A stretch of DNA of 64,000 nucleotides from Streptomonospora nanhaiensis (GCF_026642255.1 NZ_CP113264.1:3968001-4032000); one strand, 5' to 3'. Counted from the stretch's first letter, positions 25,047-34,061 are shown. Numbers and translations: made by a program. Notes: generated from the sequence alone by a model not told the origin.

Positions 25047-26896
25047 GGTGCTACTTCCTCTCCTTTCCTCTTTTTCTTGGCCACCAGATCGGTGACGGCC
25101 TTCGCTGCGGCTCCGGTGGCGATCGATCCGCTCATGGAACCGCCGATGAACACGCCTCCGCGGCTGATGTTCACCACCCGCTGCTGGAACTCCTCGGTCC
25201 TGTAGCCCGCTTCGACCAGGGCCTGCTGGGCCCCGGAGGTAATACGGTCCTGGATGGTCTTGACGTACCGGTTGACGTCCATCTCCTGGAACATCGACCG
25301 TGTGTCGCGCGAGCCCGACTCGCGGATGCTGAGCCGGGGCGCCTCCTGTGTCTCCCCGACTCCGAGCCCGAACCATTCGAACCACCACGACTTGAGGGTG
25401 CCCGCCCCGCGGACCAGGACGGCCACCGTCATCGCGGGCGCGGTCACCAGGGCCGACACCGGGAAACGGGCCGACCGCGCGGTAATGGCGTCTACCTCGT
25501 GGAAGGAGCTCCGCAACGGGGACAGGACGTAAGGCAGCACCTCCAGGATCAGAAGGTCGCCCTGGGTGTGCACCCGCACGAAGACGGTGGTGACGACCTC
25601 CTCGTCCCAACCGCCCACCCGGATCCGCAGGAAGTGCCGCCGCTGCTCGGCGCCCTCCCCGACGGATGCTTCGAGGTGTTCACGGACGCTGCTCTCCTCG
25701 TAGAGGCGGTCGGCGTGCCACACGCCCTCGGGGAGGGCGGCCGGGAGGAAGACGCACTCCTGTAGCTCCAGGTCCTTGAGCCGGTCCCTGCTGGTTTGGG
25801 AGGAGACCTCGGCGAGCCTCGCCAACTGCGGGGTGATGAGGTCGAGGACGCGGCGACCGTCCAGGGGCTCGGCCCTGTGCGGGGCGCCGGGAAGGCGTTC
25901 GAGTTCCAGGGCCAGCGACCAGGGGCGGTAGGACTCGCCGGCGCCGAGGAAGGGTTGGTCCTCGTTGTAGAGGACGAGGCGGGAGAACTGCTCCTCGCCG
26001 ATCGCGTCCAGTGTGCCCGTGTGCCGCCTTGCGAACAGGGGGGTCCTCGGGGCCCTGCCGGTGAAGGAGGAGCGGGACAGTTCCGTCCACAGGACTCGGG
26101 AGAGAGCGAGTCGGTGCCACACGCCGATCGCGAGGAGGAGTACCGGCAGGAAGAGGACGGCCAGGGCAGCGAGGATGTGGCCGCCCCGAAGGAACGCCCA
26201 CGCGGGCAGGATCCACAGCACCGTCAGCCCCAGGTTGGCCAGGCCCAGGAGCCTGGCGAGGAAGCGGTGGGCCGGCCTGGCCGGATCGATGGCGCCCCCG
26301 ATGACCACCGTCAGGAGCGATTCGCTCCGACCCAGAAACTTCTGTCGCGCTCGGGACAGCAGACCGACGAGGACGAGCAGGACCAGGGAGACGAGGGCGG
26401 CCAGCCCCATCTCCCCGGCGGAGGGGGCCACCCTGGCTGCCGCCTCGACGGCGGCGCGGGCCTCCTCGGCGGCGGCGCGGGCCTCCTGGTCTGTCTGTTC
26501 ACCGGAGGGGGCCTCCTGAGCTGCCTCCCCGGGCAGGGCGTAATCGATCCGACTCATCAGTTCCGTGTCCGGCATCCCCCCGACCATCAGGCCCACGGCA
26601 ATCACGGCCCCGGACACCAGGACCGCCAGGACCAGGACCGAGGCCTTCACATCCATGCTCCTGGCCCGCAGGCAGTGCCGGAGCACGGTCACCGCGTCGT
26701 AGCCCAGGGACGGGGGGGCGATGCGTTCGGGATGCTCGACGAGTTCGGTGATAGCGGTTCTGCGGAACGAGGGGTCGAGATAGGCCCCCGCGCTCAGGAG
26801 GCGGGTGGCCTCGCTGCGGGTGTAGGAGGCGGTGTCCACGGGCGGTAGGGAGGACGTCGTTCCCTCGGCGCCGTCGGGGAGGGGTGGTCGGGCCAT
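25043..26896 (-). CDS. Unrecognised polytopic membrane protein with a C-terminal IGG motif (operon gene 1)
   Basis: 617 residues; GGAG is spaced 6 nt before the ATG. The N-terminal ~80 residues are cytoplasmic and helical. Membrane helices fall at about 85-107, 163-181, 217-237 and 240-260, with an Ala/Glu-rich segment between the first two. A large soluble domain (265-560) includes RVGGWDEEVVTTVFVRVHTQGDLL-type strands and a hydrophobic patch near 480. The end reads RGGVFIGGSMSGSIATG (from about residue 579) and then a Lys/Arg tail. The C-terminal motif matches the two repeats in gene 2. This is consistent with a membrane sensor that recruits gene 2 through motif pairing. No known domain is recognised; the gene heads a three-gene operon. 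Confidence 0.6.
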   Translation of the reverse strand: MARPPLPDGAEGTTSSLPPVDTASYTRSEATRLLSAGAYLDPSFRRTAITELVEHPERIAPPSLGYDAVTVLRHCLRARSMDVKASVLVLAVLVSGAVIAVGLMVGGMPDTELMSRIDYALPGEAAQEAPSGEQTDQEARAAAEEARAAVEAAARVAPSAGEMGLAALVSLVLLVLVGLLSRARQKFLGRSESLLTVVIGGAIDPARPAHRFLARLLGLANLGLTVLWILPAWAFLRGGHILAALAVLFLPVLLLAIGVWHRLALSRVLWTELSRSSFTGRAPRTPLFARRHTGTLDAIGEEQFSRLVLYNEDQPFLGAGESYRPWSLALELERLPGAPHRAEPLDGRRVLDLITPQLARLAEVSSQTSRDRLKDLELQECVFLPAALPEGVWHADRLYEESSVREHLEASVGEGAEQRRHFLRIRVGGWDEEVVTTVFVRVHTQGDLLILEVLPYVLSPLRSSFHEVDAITARSARFPVSALVTAPAMTVAVLVRGAGTLKSWWFEWFGLGVGETQEAPRLSIRESGSRDTRSMFQEMDVNRYVKTIQDRITSGAQQALVEAGYRTEEFQQRVVNISRGGVFIGGSMSGSIATGAAAKAVTDLVAKKKRKGEEVAP

Positions 26897-27693
26897 GCAT
26901 CACTCCAGGAAAGACTGCTCGCGATGGAAAAATTCACATCGATGTCCGAAGGGTGAGAAGCAGCTAGCCTATGTGATGCTTTCGTCAGTCGAGTGGTTTC
27001 GGGATAAGAAAAAGAGCCCGGTCGTCCTCCTCGGCTCCACATCCGGATGCTGATGCGGATGTCGTCAACATCGACCCCGGCCCCATAGCGATCTCATGGC
27101 GAAAACCGTCTGTTTTTCGAGGGGCCCTTGTTCCATACGTTGCCGGGCACCAGTCCGTGCCCCGTCCGCCCACGTCCGGCGAGGACCACAACCCCGTGAT
27201 GGCCGGGTCCGATACGGAAACGGCCGCTCCGCCCTGTCCGAGCCCCGGTGTCGGCCATCGCGACGAAACGACCCGGCCCCTTCGGGGGTGAACGATAGAG
27301 CGAGACCGTCGATCATGGGGTGAAAAATAGGCGGAAACCAGCCTCACCCGCCCCCGTAGCAACTCTCACCCCAAGAAACCAGAGATGCTTTATCGGAAAC
27401 CCGAAAAACGTGATCCCGGTTTCCGGTTCGATGTGGCCACGGCCTTTGTACTACGGCTTTTCTCCCCTTTTCTGACCAGTCCTGTCCACCCTCCCGGTCA
27501 ACCGCACCAGCGGAGAACGCGGACGACACGGTTCTCGTACCCGCACCGGTCTTCGCGCTGCGGCAGGACGGCCGGGATGCCGGGCGCGGAGAGCGCGGCA
27601 CGGGAGGCGCCGCCCGTGTCACCGGGGCGCACACACCGGGACCGGCCTCGGGGAACGACGGTAGAGCGGCCCCCGCGGTGAGGGGCGGCTCGT
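26897..27693. other. Long intergenic region upstream of the IGG operon
   Basis: Nearly 800 bp. It is AT-richer than the rest of the window, especially 26900-27130 and 27300-27480. No frame of either strand shows G/C third-position bias with a recognisable product. Several GGGTGA/TCACCC elements occur near 27290-27365 in both orientations. It should hold the promoter of the leftward operon and could encode a small RNA; neither can be shown from sequence alone. Confidence 0.4.
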
Positions 27694-28272
27694 TCAGCCG
27701 CCGGGCGCCGGCGGGTCGACGGTGTCGGGATCGGTCCCGGCCGGTGGGGGCGCGATCGGGAAGAGGATCGGGCTGAGCAGGTACTGCGTGCGGCCGTCCG
27801 CCGGTTCGTTGGCCAGGTGGGGCGCGATCGCCCCGCGCATCCCCTCGATCGTCTCGCGCAGCTCCTCGGGGCTGAGCCAGACGGCGTGCTGGCGGTAGCC
27901 GACCTGGTCGTCCACCGGGTCGGCCTCGTCACGGCGGAGGTAGGCGTCGTACTCGGCTGCGAGGACGGCGAGAGAGGTGGCGAAAGCGCGCCGGTGGTCC
28001 TCGCGCGAGAGTGATGCGGCGGTGTCGGCGTCGATCGCCGCGCGTTCCCGGTGCAGCCGGTAGCGGCGCTCGACCGCGCCGCGCACCCGCCGCTCCCCGG
28101 CGACCTCCAGGACTCCCCCGGCCGCGAGCAGGTCGACGTGCCGGTAGACCGTGGCCTTCGAGACGTCCGGGATGCGCAGGCAGAGGTCGGCGGTCGTGAG
28201 CTCCCGTCCGCCGCGCATCGCGTGGATCACCCGTAGCCGTACCGGGTGTGCGAGTAGTTCGAAACCGTCCAT
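27694..28272 (-). CDS. ArsR-like winged-helix regulator
   Basis: 192 residues. It begins MDGFELLAHPVRLRVIHAM, the ArsR-type lead helix, followed by LTTADLCLRIPDVSKATVYRHVDLLAAGGVLEV and a wing (RGAVERRYRLH). No Cys/His metal site is present, so it is not a metal sensor. The C-terminal ~110 residues are helical and of unknown ligand, ending in a Pro-rich tail. The length and pattern fit helix-turn-helix domain proteins that sit divergent from hydrolases; here the neighbour is the alpha/beta hydrolase at 28329, only about 50 bp away, so a shared promoter region is likely. No Shine-Dalgarno is seen; translation may be leaderless. Confidence 0.82.
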   Translation of the reverse strand: MDGFELLAHPVRLRVIHAMRGGRELTTADLCLRIPDVSKATVYRHVDLLAAGGVLEVAGERRVRGAVERRYRLHRERAAIDADTAASLSREDHRRAFATSLAVLAAEYDAYLRRDEADPVDDQVGYRQHAVWLSPEELRETIEGMRGAIAPHLANEPADGRTQYLLSPILFPIAPPPAGTDPDTVDPPAPGG

Positions 28273-28328
28273 GCAGAAATGATCTCACACCATGCTAACG
28301 TTCGCAGAAGATGAGAAAGGTGATGACG

Positions 28329-29318
28329 ATGTCTGACGAACCCCCGACCGGAACCGTGTCCGCCTGGGCCCCGCCGCCCTACGCCGACCCGCACCTGTTC
28401 ACCGAGCACGACGTCACGGTCGGCACCGGCCCCCTCGCCGTGCCGGGCACCGTGAGCGTCCCGAAGGACCGGGGCCCCGGTCCCGGTGTGGTGCTGCTCA
28501 GCGGCGGCGGGCACTTCGACCGCGACGAGACCAGCGGGCCGAACAAGCCGCTCAAGGACCTGGCGTGGGGGCTGGCGGGGCTCGGGATCGCGGTGCTGCG
28601 CTTCGACAAGGCGACCTTCGCCCACAGCGGGTTCGCGGCCTCGCCCGACCTGACCATGTCGCGGGAGTACGTGCCCTACGCCGTCGACGCGGTCGGCCTG
28701 CTCGGGCGCCGCCCGGAGGTGGACGCCGGGCGCGTCTTCGTCCTCGGACACAGCATGGGCGGCAAGGTCGCCCCGCTGGTCGCGACCGCCGAGCCCTCCG
28801 TGGCCGGTCTGGTGGTCATGGCCGGCGACGCACAGCCGATGCACCATGCCGCCGTCCGCGTCGCCTCCCACCTCTCCTCGGTGCTCCCGGACCAGGTGCC
28901 GGCCTCGTTGGTCGAGACGTTCGCCGGACAGGCCGCCCTCGTCGACGGCCCCGGACTGACCTCCGCGACCCCGGCCTCGGAACTGCCGTTCGGTCTGCCC
29001 GCGTCGTACTGGCTCGAACTGCGCGACTACGACCCGGTGGCGACCGCCGCCGCACTCGGCAAGCCGATGCTCATCCTCCAAGGAGGCCGCGACTACCAGG
29101 TCACCGTCGCCGACGACCTCGCCCGGTGGCGGACGGGCCTGGCCGGCCGGCCCGGGGTGGACTTCCGCGTCTTCGAGGCGGACGACCACCTGTTCTTCCC
29201 CGGCGCCGGCCCGTCCACCCCGGCCGACTACGCACTGCCGCACCACGTCGACCCGGCCGTGGTCACCGGCGTCGCCGACTGGCTCCACCGCACCCGGCCG
29301 ACGGCGGTGGGGCGTTAG
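28329..29318 (+). CDS. Alpha/beta-hydrolase (dienelactone-hydrolase-like serine hydrolase)
   Basis: 329 residues from the ATG at 28329, preferred because AAGG lies 8 nt before it; an ATG at 28311 is also possible. The nucleophile elbow is LGHSMGGK (Ser near residue 139). The oxyanion-side segment VVLLSGGGHFDRDET and the late Asp/His region (GGRDYQV; ADDHLFF) give a plausible Ser-Asp-His triad. It resembles S9/DLH-type esterases and lacks a signal peptide, so it is cytoplasmic. It is divergent from the ArsR-like regulator, which probably controls it. Substrate unknown; likely an ester or acyl compound. Confidence 0.88.
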   Translation: MSDEPPTGTVSAWAPPPYADPHLFTEHDVTVGTGPLAVPGTVSVPKDRGPGPGVVLLSGGGHFDRDETSGPNKPLKDLAWGLAGLGIAVLRFDKATFAHSGFAASPDLTMSREYVPYAVDAVGLLGRRPEVDAGRVFVLGHSMGGKVAPLVATAEPSVAGLVVMAGDAQPMHHAAVRVASHLSSVLPDQVPASLVETFAGQAALVDGPGLTSATPASELPFGLPASYWLELRDYDPVATAAALGKPMLILQGGRDYQVTVADDLARWRTGLAGRPGVDFRVFEADDHLFFPGAGPSTPADYALPHHVDPAVVTGVADWLHRTRPTAVGR

Positions 29319-29388
29319 GCCCGCCCGCGCCGCACGTTCGGCACCGGCCCGGCGGATGGGCTGTCGGGGCGCTCACGGCCGCGGCCGG

Positions 29389-30258
29389 TCAGCGCCTGTG
29401 GCATGCCTTCAGGTAGCTGAGGAAGGATGCCTGCAGCCCGGTGACGTGCGTCTCCCGCAACAACGCGTGCGAAACCTGCTCCGACCGCCCCTGGGTGTGC
29501 AGCTGTTCCACCGTCGCAAGGACGTTACGGGCCATTCCGCGATAGAACGGAATGTCTCCCAGCAGTTCGGCTTCGTTCAGCGTGATGTGCAGCTGTGGAG
29601 CGGCTGCGTCCTCGCCGAGTTCCGGCAGGGCTTCGACGAGGGTGAAGATCTGGCTGTCCGTACTGGCCACACCGGGGCTGCCCGCACCGATGCTCGCGAA
29701 GAGACCTGTCTCGCGCAGCCATGCGTAGAGGGCGAAAAGACCTCCGTAGGAGTAGCCGAAGAGGCCGTGCCCGGACTCGCTGACACGCAGCCTCGACCGG
29801 AGGTGGGGGTGGAGTTCGCCGGTCAGGAAGTCGAGGAAGACGTCGGCGTGGGCCTCCTTCAGCTCCGCGAGGTAGGCGTCGACCTGCTCCTGGGTCATCG
29901 CACCCGTGTCGCGAGCTTTCGTGAGGGTGGCCAGCATGTCGTCACCGATGGGTTCCCCCGGCGGTACGAGGTCGCGGTTGCGAATCTGCGCCCAGGCCGC
30001 CGCCTCCTCACCGGTGTACCCGATGCTGACCTGGATGTAGGGGGCGATCGTCAGATACGGGTCCGCCTGGGTGACGATGAGGGGCGCGGTGAGCCCGACC
30101 GTCCAGTTGCCGTCCAACACGTAGATCAGCGGCAGGGGCTCCGTGGAGTCCGTATAACCGGGGGGCGTGGTCACCCAGACGCCGTAGCGGTGCCCCGACC
30201 GCGCGGTGATCTCCAGGTACTCCGTGTCCGGCAGGCAGCCGTGCAGTATCTCGCTCAT
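29389..30258 (-). CDS. Esterase D/enterochelin-esterase-like alpha/beta hydrolase
   Basis: 289 residues. The start overlaps the amidohydrolase stop as ATGA. The sequence has LPLIYVLDGNWTVG near the N-terminus, a Tyr-containing nucleophile elbow FGYSYGGLFALYAWL (Ser near 170), and ALLRETHVTGLQ with a likely catalytic His near the end. This is the fold of Fes/YbbA-type esterases that hydrolyse acylated siderophores or other esters. No signal peptide. It forms a two-gene operon with the amidohydrolase and is divergent from the TetR gene at 31582, so it is probably co-induced for the turnover of one compound. Substrate not evident. Confidence 0.85.
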   Translation of the reverse strand: MSEILHGCLPDTEYLEITARSGHRYGVWVTTPPGYTDSTEPLPLIYVLDGNWTVGLTAPLIVTQADPYLTIAPYIQVSIGYTGEEAAAWAQIRNRDLVPPGEPIGDDMLATLTKARDTGAMTQEQVDAYLAELKEAHADVFLDFLTGELHPHLRSRLRVSESGHGLFGYSYGGLFALYAWLRETGLFASIGAGSPGVASTDSQIFTLVEALPELGEDAAAPQLHITLNEAELLGDIPFYRGMARNVLATVEQLHTQGRSEQVSHALLRETHVTGLQASFLSYLKACHRR

Positions 30259-31481
30259 CGGGTTTGTCCCTTCATGATGTGACCGCCCTTGAAGACGAGG
30301 GCGGCCATGTCCGGATCGGCGAACACGTTCGGGTCGTGGAGCGGGTCTTGTCGCCAGGCGACCATGTCGGCCCGCATCCCGACGCGGACCATTCCGACGG
30401 TCCCGCCCAGCCCGAGGATGTCGGCGTTGACGCTGGTGGCCGACACCAGCGCCCGCATGGGTGATTCCAGCTCGGCTCGCAGGCGCAGCTCCTGGCCCCG
30501 GCGCTGCTGGTTCGGCCCGATGAGGTCCGAGCCCAGGCCGATCCTCAGGCCCGCCGCGCGAGAGGTCTCCAGCGCTGTCGCCATGCGTTGGCGGACTCCG
30601 GCGACGCGGTCCCGCGTCGCGGGGTCCAGGCCCATGCTCTCGGCGTCCATGAGCTGCTCGACCACGGCGAAGGTGGGGACCAGGGCCACGTCGTGCTCCC
30701 GCATCAACCGGGCCGTCGGTTCGTCGATGTCGGTGCCGTGCTCCACACAGCGCACGCCGGCCCGCACTGCGTTGCGAATGCCCGCGTTGTTGTGCGCGTG
30801 CACCGTGACGTAGGTACCGCGCGCTTGTGCCTCTTGCACCGCCACGGCGATCTCTTCGTGCGTGAACTGTGTGTCGTCGAGGCGGTCGTGTCCCCCGACG
30901 ACGCCGCCCGTGACGCACAGCTTCAGGAAACTCGCGCCGCGACGGAACGACTCGCGCACATTGCGCCGCAGCTCGTCGGCATTGCCCGACATCAGCGACA
31001 GGGCGCAGAGCCCGGGGATGTGGTGGGCCTCCCACAGCCCGGTCGGCTCCCATGCGGCCCCGTAGTAGCCGTGTCCCCCGGTCTGGCACTGCACAGGACC
31101 GCACGAGAGGACCCGCGGACCCCGCACCTTTCCCTTCGCGATGACCCCGACGACCCCGCCGTCGATGCCGCCGGTGTCGCGCACCGTGGTGAAGCCCGCG
31201 TCCAGGTCGTGGCCCGCGGCGGCGAAGATGTCGGCGGCGAGCTCGGCCGCCGAGAGCTGGAACCCGAACTGCGCTCCGACCGGGCTCGAGAGACCCAGGT
31301 GGACGTGTGCGTCGATCAGTCCCGGGGTCAGGACCATGCCGCCGAGGTCGACGACCGCCGCGCCCGACGGCGCCCTCCCGATCGCGGTGATCATGCCGTC
31401 CTCCACGCACACGTCGACCGCGGTCGGGTCGGCGCCCGATCCGTCCGCGACGGTACCGCCGACCAGCCATGTACCGGTCAT
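30255..31481 (-). CDS. Amidohydrolase-superfamily protein (imidazolonepropionase/Xaa-Pro dipeptidase-like)
   Basis: 408 residues; the ATG has GGAGG just upstream. It shows the amidohydrolase order: VDLGGMVLTPGLIDAHVHLG (metal-binding HxH), FLKLCVTGG, VTVHAHNNAGI (His), CVEHGTDID (His), and GLRIGLGSDLIGPN (Asp). The N-terminal beta sandwich (MTGTWLVGGTVADGSG) is present. The enzyme should use one or two metal ions to hydrolyse C-N or related bonds; closest relatives include imidazolonepropionase- and prolidase-like proteins of unknown substrate. It overlaps the esterase gene downstream and lies divergent from a TetR gene. Confidence 0.9.
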   Translation of the reverse strand: MTGTWLVGGTVADGSGADPTAVDVCVEDGMITAIGRAPSGAAVVDLGGMVLTPGLIDAHVHLGLSSPVGAQFGFQLSAAELAADIFAAAGHDLDAGFTTVRDTGGIDGGVVGVIAKGKVRGPRVLSCGPVQCQTGGHGYYGAAWEPTGLWEAHHIPGLCALSLMSGNADELRRNVRESFRRGASFLKLCVTGGVVGGHDRLDDTQFTHEEIAVAVQEAQARGTYVTVHAHNNAGIRNAVRAGVRCVEHGTDIDEPTARLMREHDVALVPTFAVVEQLMDAESMGLDPATRDRVAGVRQRMATALETSRAAGLRIGLGSDLIGPNQQRRGQELRLRAELESPMRALVSATSVNADILGLGGTVGMVRVGMRADMVAWRQDPLHDPNVFADPDMAALVFKGGHIMKGQTR

Positions 31482-31511
31482 GGAACCTCCTCCCCCGGGT
31501 TGCGGCCCACT

Positions 31512-31563
31512 GTACTCAACAGTGGTGAATTCACTGTGCGGTAACGTACTCAACAGTGGTGAA
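31512..31563. promoter_or_regulatory. Two 18-bp direct repeats, TetR operator region
   Basis: GTACTCAACAGTGGTGAA occurs exactly twice, at 31512-31529 and 31546-31563, 34 bp apart, in the gap between the amidohydrolase and TetR genes. The first copy also forms inverted arms ACAGTG (31519-31524) and CACTGT (31532-31537) around GTGAATTCAC. This is a likely operator pair for the TetR protein encoded at 31582. Confidence 0.65.
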
Positions 31564-31581
31564 ACTGTCAACGGAGGCAAC

Positions 31582-32169
31582 GTGAGATCGCCGGTCGGGG
31601 AAGGGAAGAAGCGTCTCCTGGAGGCGCTGTTCGACGAGTTCGGCGAGAACGGCCCCAGCCCGAACCTGTCGATGCGCCAAGTGGCGGAGCGGCTCGGTGT
31701 GCACCACACGCTGCTGACGTATCACTTCGGGTCGCGGCCGGGTCTGCTGCGTGCCGTGCTGTTGGAGGCGCGCCGCCGCGACAACCTCGTCATCGCCGAG
31801 ACCGGCAACGAACTCGGGTTCGCGGCCCTGTGCAGAGCCGTCTGGAGCTTCTACTCGGACCCCGCGCACGAAGACCGCGTCCATGCCTTCTTCCACCTGG
31901 TCGGGCTGGCGGTCTATGAACGCGACGCGTTCCAGGAGCTCGTCGTCGACATCGACGGCCTGGCGCAGCTTCTCGAAACGGCAGCTCTTCGCGACGGCGC
32001 CACGGCAGCCGACGCCAGGCAGCAGAGCATCATCGCGACCGCATCCCTGCGAGGACTCCTGCTGCAGAAACTACTGACCCCGACCGCCGAGGTCGACGCC
32101 GCGGCCGAGCGCTTCATCACCTCGTTGGCGGCGTTCGAGGGGGGAGGTCGCACCTCGTCGACCCCGTGA
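31582..32169 (+). CDS. TetR-family regulator of the amidohydrolase/esterase operon
   Basis: 195 residues from the GTG at 31582; GGAGGC precedes it. The HTH is NLSMRQVAERLGVHHTLLTYHFGSRPGLL, with a C-terminal helical domain (HAFFHLVGLAVYERDAFQEL; IIATASLRGLLLQKLL). The divergent position and the exact direct repeats in the gap point to control of the amidohydrolase and esterase genes, with their substrate or product as ligand. It is separated by about 150 bp from the decayed IS630 element at 32317. Confidence 0.88.
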   Translation: MRSPVGEGKKRLLEALFDEFGENGPSPNLSMRQVAERLGVHHTLLTYHFGSRPGLLRAVLLEARRRDNLVIAETGNELGFAALCRAVWSFYSDPAHEDRVHAFFHLVGLAVYERDAFQELVVDIDGLAQLLETAALRDGATAADARQQSIIATASLRGLLLQKLLTPTAEVDAAAERFITSLAAFEGGGRTSSTP

Positions 32170-32316
32170 CCCTCGGGCCGACCGGTCGACAGGCTGCACC
32201 GACGCCGAACCCGGCGCCCGGGGCGGTCCGCGTGTGTCCGGAGCGGATTCGGGGCGGCCTCGCAGGTGCGGCGGTCCTGCGCGTACAGCACCCGGGCCCT
32301 CATCGCCCGCCGCCTG

Positions 32317-33388
32317 GTGCTGTGACCGGGAAGGCTCACCGGGTTGGTGACACCTGACAGGGTTGAACCCAACACTGGGCCCCCACCCCTTGGCAGGCAC
32401 CCGGTGGCCGAACCCGTCCGAGCCCGCAGACTCACCCCGCCCGAGGGACAAAAACTCCAGCGCATCGTCCGCCGGGGCAGCACCAACAGCGTCCGCTACC
32501 GGCGGGCGATGAAGATCCTGGCCCCTTCCAGCGGCAACACCGTCCCCGTGATCGCCCGCCTGGTCCAAGCCCACGAGGACGAAGAACTCGCCGTCCAGAC
32601 GGCCACCACCCGCCCGGCCAACCCTTCACCCGCTGGTCGATCCGCAAACTCGCCGCCCACCTGAACGCGAGGCGCACACCCCGTCCGCATCGGCCGCGAG
32701 GCCCTGCGCACCCTGCCGGCCCGGCACGGCGTCACCTTCCAGCGCACCCGTACCTGGAAGGACCCACCCGACCCCGAACTGGACGCAAAACTCGACCGCA
32801 TCGAGCACGTCACCACCCACTTCCCCGACCGGGTCTTCGCCTTCGACGAGTTCGGACCGCTCGGCACCCGCCCCATGGCGCACCCACGGCATCACCTACT
32901 TCCACGGCTGCTACTCGGTGGGCTCCGACACTGTGCGGGGCACCAACCACCGGCGCAGGGACGGAGCGAACACACTCACGGCCCTGAAAACGATCCACAC
33001 CGCCCGCCCGGACGGCGCCCCCGTCTACGCGATCATGGACAACCTGTCCGCGAAGAGCCCCAAGATCCGCGCCTGGGCGGCCAGGAACAAGGGCGAGCTG
33101 TGCTTCACCCCGACCTACGCCTGGTGGGCCAACCCGATCGAGGCCCACTGCGGACCATTGCGCCAGTTCACCATCGCCAACTCCCACCACCCCGGCCACA
33201 CGGTCCCAACCCGGGTACTGCACGCCTACCTGCGGTGGCGCAACGCCAACGCCCGCCACCCGCACGTGCTCGCGGCCCAACGCCGAGAACGCGCCCGGGT
33301 GCGCAGCGAGAAAGGCATCCGCTGGGGAGGACGGCCGGTCGACCTCACGGCCTGCACCTCGACCCGGTGAACCTTCCGGTCACAGCAC
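32317..33388 (+). mobile_element. Decayed IS630-family insertion sequence with terminal inverted repeats
   Basis: About 1.07 kb. The ends are inverted repeats of about 27 bp: left 32317-32344 beginning GTGCTGTGACCGGGAAGG, right 33362-33388 whose complement begins GTGCTGTGACCGGAAGG. They differ by a single indel and a substitution. The right end is flanked by TA, the IS630 target; the left flank reads TG, so one copy of the duplication has mutated. The internal transposase gene is broken (see the pseudogene). The element lies between two TetR genes. Confidence 0.8.
32404..33370 (+). pseudogene. Broken IS630-family transposase gene
   Basis: The N-terminal part (VAEPVRARRLTPPEGQKLQRIVRRG; ARLVQAHED) is a Tc1/IS630-type helix-turn-helix and reads in one frame from a GTG at 32404. 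Around 32600-32900 the frame is lost more than once (KDPPDPELDAKLDRIEHV is still readable). The catalytic C-terminal part is intact in the frame from about 32918: IMDNLSAKSPKIRAWAARNK with the Asp, TPTYAWWANPIEAHCGPL with the Glu, then the tail to TGA at 33370. The first catalytic Asp lies in the damaged part. It cannot make a working transposase. Confidence 0.85.
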
Positions 33389-34050
33389 TAGATGTGGCTC
33401 CGTGACCCCTCGGCGGCCTCAGGAGCTCTGGACGTTCCCTCGACGGCTCCCCCGGAAGGCGGATAGGCGTCGCGCAGACGCTGCACGGTCGCCGTCACGG
33501 CGGCACGGACGTCCGTCTCGCACAACGGGGCGGAGAACAGCGCCGAACTGAACGAGAAGCCCTCGATCAGGGCGAACAGCAGGAGCGCCTCACGGTGCAG
33601 CGCCTCCTCCTCGACATCACGGTCGACCAGCGCCTCGCGCAGCAGCGAGCGGACCACCTCCGCACCCGCGAGGGACGTCGCGGCGATGTCGGCCGCGAAC
33701 TCCGGGTCCGTGCGCGCCATGACACGGTATTCGACGAGGGCGATGTTCTCCCGGCGCTCCTGCTCGCTGGTCGGCGCGGCGAAGGTGATCACATCCCCGA
33801 TCCGTGCCACCGGGTCGTCGGACAGCGTCGCGTCTCGGCGCGCGACGCGCTGTATGAGGACGCCCAGCGTGAAGCGCATGACCTCGCGAACGGTGTCGCC
33901 GAAGTAGTGCCGGATGCTCCCGATGGCCAGGCCGGTGCGTGCGGCGATCCGAGCGAGGGTCACCGAGCGGATCCCATGCGCGACGATCTCGTCGATCACG
34001 GCCTCGGCGACCTGCTCCCGGCGGGCATCCGGGTCGACTCTCTTGGGCAT
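33388..34050 (-). CDS. TetR-family regulator, 3' end formed by an IS insertion
   Basis: 220 residues. The HTH is TLARIAARTGLAIGSIRHYFGDTVREVM, and the C-terminal domain (ENIALVEYRVMARTDPEF; LLLFALIEGFSFSSALFS) is of the TetR_C_6/BetI-like kind. The stop codon TAG at 33388-33390 is made of the target TA plus the first base of the IS630 end, so the original C-terminus was probably longer; the core domain appears complete. A pair of TTTGGCATG repeats (34070 and 34093) in the gap to the gene at 34164 is the likely operator. It probably controls the divergent membrane protein and peptidase genes. Confidence 0.85.
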   Translation of the reverse strand: MPKRVDPDARREQVAEAVIDEIVAHGIRSVTLARIAARTGLAIGSIRHYFGDTVREVMRFTLGVLIQRVARRDATLSDDPVARIGDVITFAAPTSEQERRENIALVEYRVMARTDPEFAADIAATSLAGAEVVRSLLREALVDRDVEEEALHREALLLFALIEGFSFSSALFSAPLCETDVRAAVTATVQRLRDAYPPSGGAVEGTSRAPEAAEGSRSHI

Positions 34051-34061
34051 GACGCCATCCT

